Source of the DNA: an uncultured Gemmatimonadota bacterium
Lineage (GTDB): Bacteria > Gemmatimonadota > Gemmatimonadetes > Gemmatimonadales > GWC2-71-9
Reading direction: 5' to 3'
Length of the DNA: 6,151 nt
Assembly (NCBI GenBank): GCA_913009915.1
Contig: CAJVYZ010000186.1
Location: 1 to 6,151 of the forward strand
The position numbers were made by a program, and so were the translations under genes. Every line of letters starts with the position of its first letter. The stretch's first letter is position 1. The notes under the pieces were generated by a model. That model did not search any database, was not told where the DNA came from, and was given only the letters and a program-made list of their open reading frames with translations. Positions 6,060 through 6,151 of the stretch are shown here, in pieces.

Positions 6060-6151
6060 AAAAATAATACTTTTTTTTTTTTTTTCTTTTTTTTTTTTCT
6101 TTCTTTTTTTTCTTTTCTCTCTTTTTTTTCTTCTTTTTTCTTTTTTTTTTT
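6060..6151. other. Run-off low-complexity tail (A-rich then T/C only), sequencing artefact
   Basis: After the adapter's last base comes AAAAATAATAC, and from 6071 to the end only T and C occur, almost all T. This is what base-calling yields once a read passes the end of its template. It should be trimmed together with the adapter and not read as a terminator, poly-A tail or origin feature. Confidence 0.93.

Noticed and set aside
6060..6151. T-rich tract as a terminator, poly-A tail of a cDNA, or phase-variable homopolymer
   Set aside because: It follows directly on the flow-cell end of the adapter, so it has no genomic origin.

Overview
The window looks like the end of a contig from a high-GC Gram-negative bacterium. 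It has a TolC-type outer-membrane protein with a signal peptide, a prokaryotic NhaA antiporter and an operon for a 2-oxoacid dehydrogenase complex. The E1 protein sequences recall lineages such as Gemmatimonadota or Acidobacteriota, but that placement is an impression from family resemblance and cannot be settled here. All five genes appear chromosomal, and no mobile element, phage, CRISPR or RNA gene was seen.

Layout, left to right: (1) the 3' end of nhaA on the + strand, whose last codons lie in an 8-bp tandem repeat; (2) a convergent spacer of about 190 bp with two adjacent GTCGC-headed hairpins that resemble a REP doublet; (3) a minus-strand pair with a 3-bp gap, read right to left: a K+ channel-like membrane protein, then a 787-aa protein that joins an ABC_sub_bind-type periplasmic binding domain to a complete TolC-family domain; (4) a divergent spacer of about 180 bp with weak promoter candidates and an inverted repeat; (5) a + strand operon for E1 alpha, E1 beta and the start of the lipoyl-bearing E2 of a branched-chain-type 2-oxoacid dehydrogenase complex.

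The right end is not biological. From 6002 the sequence is the Illumina universal (P5-side) adapter, read through in full to 6059, followed by about 90 bp of A-rich then T/C-only run-off sequence. The E2 gene is therefore cut at codon 38, and the adapter creates false ORFs on both strands.

Functionally, the + strand genes at the right would build an E1 heterotetramer and E2 core that convert a 2-oxoacid to an acyl-CoA. The left half concerns ion and solute traffic across the envelope (Na+/H+ exchange, K+ conductance, outer-membrane export). The most unusual biological item is the binding-protein/TolC fusion and its tight coupling to a channel gene.
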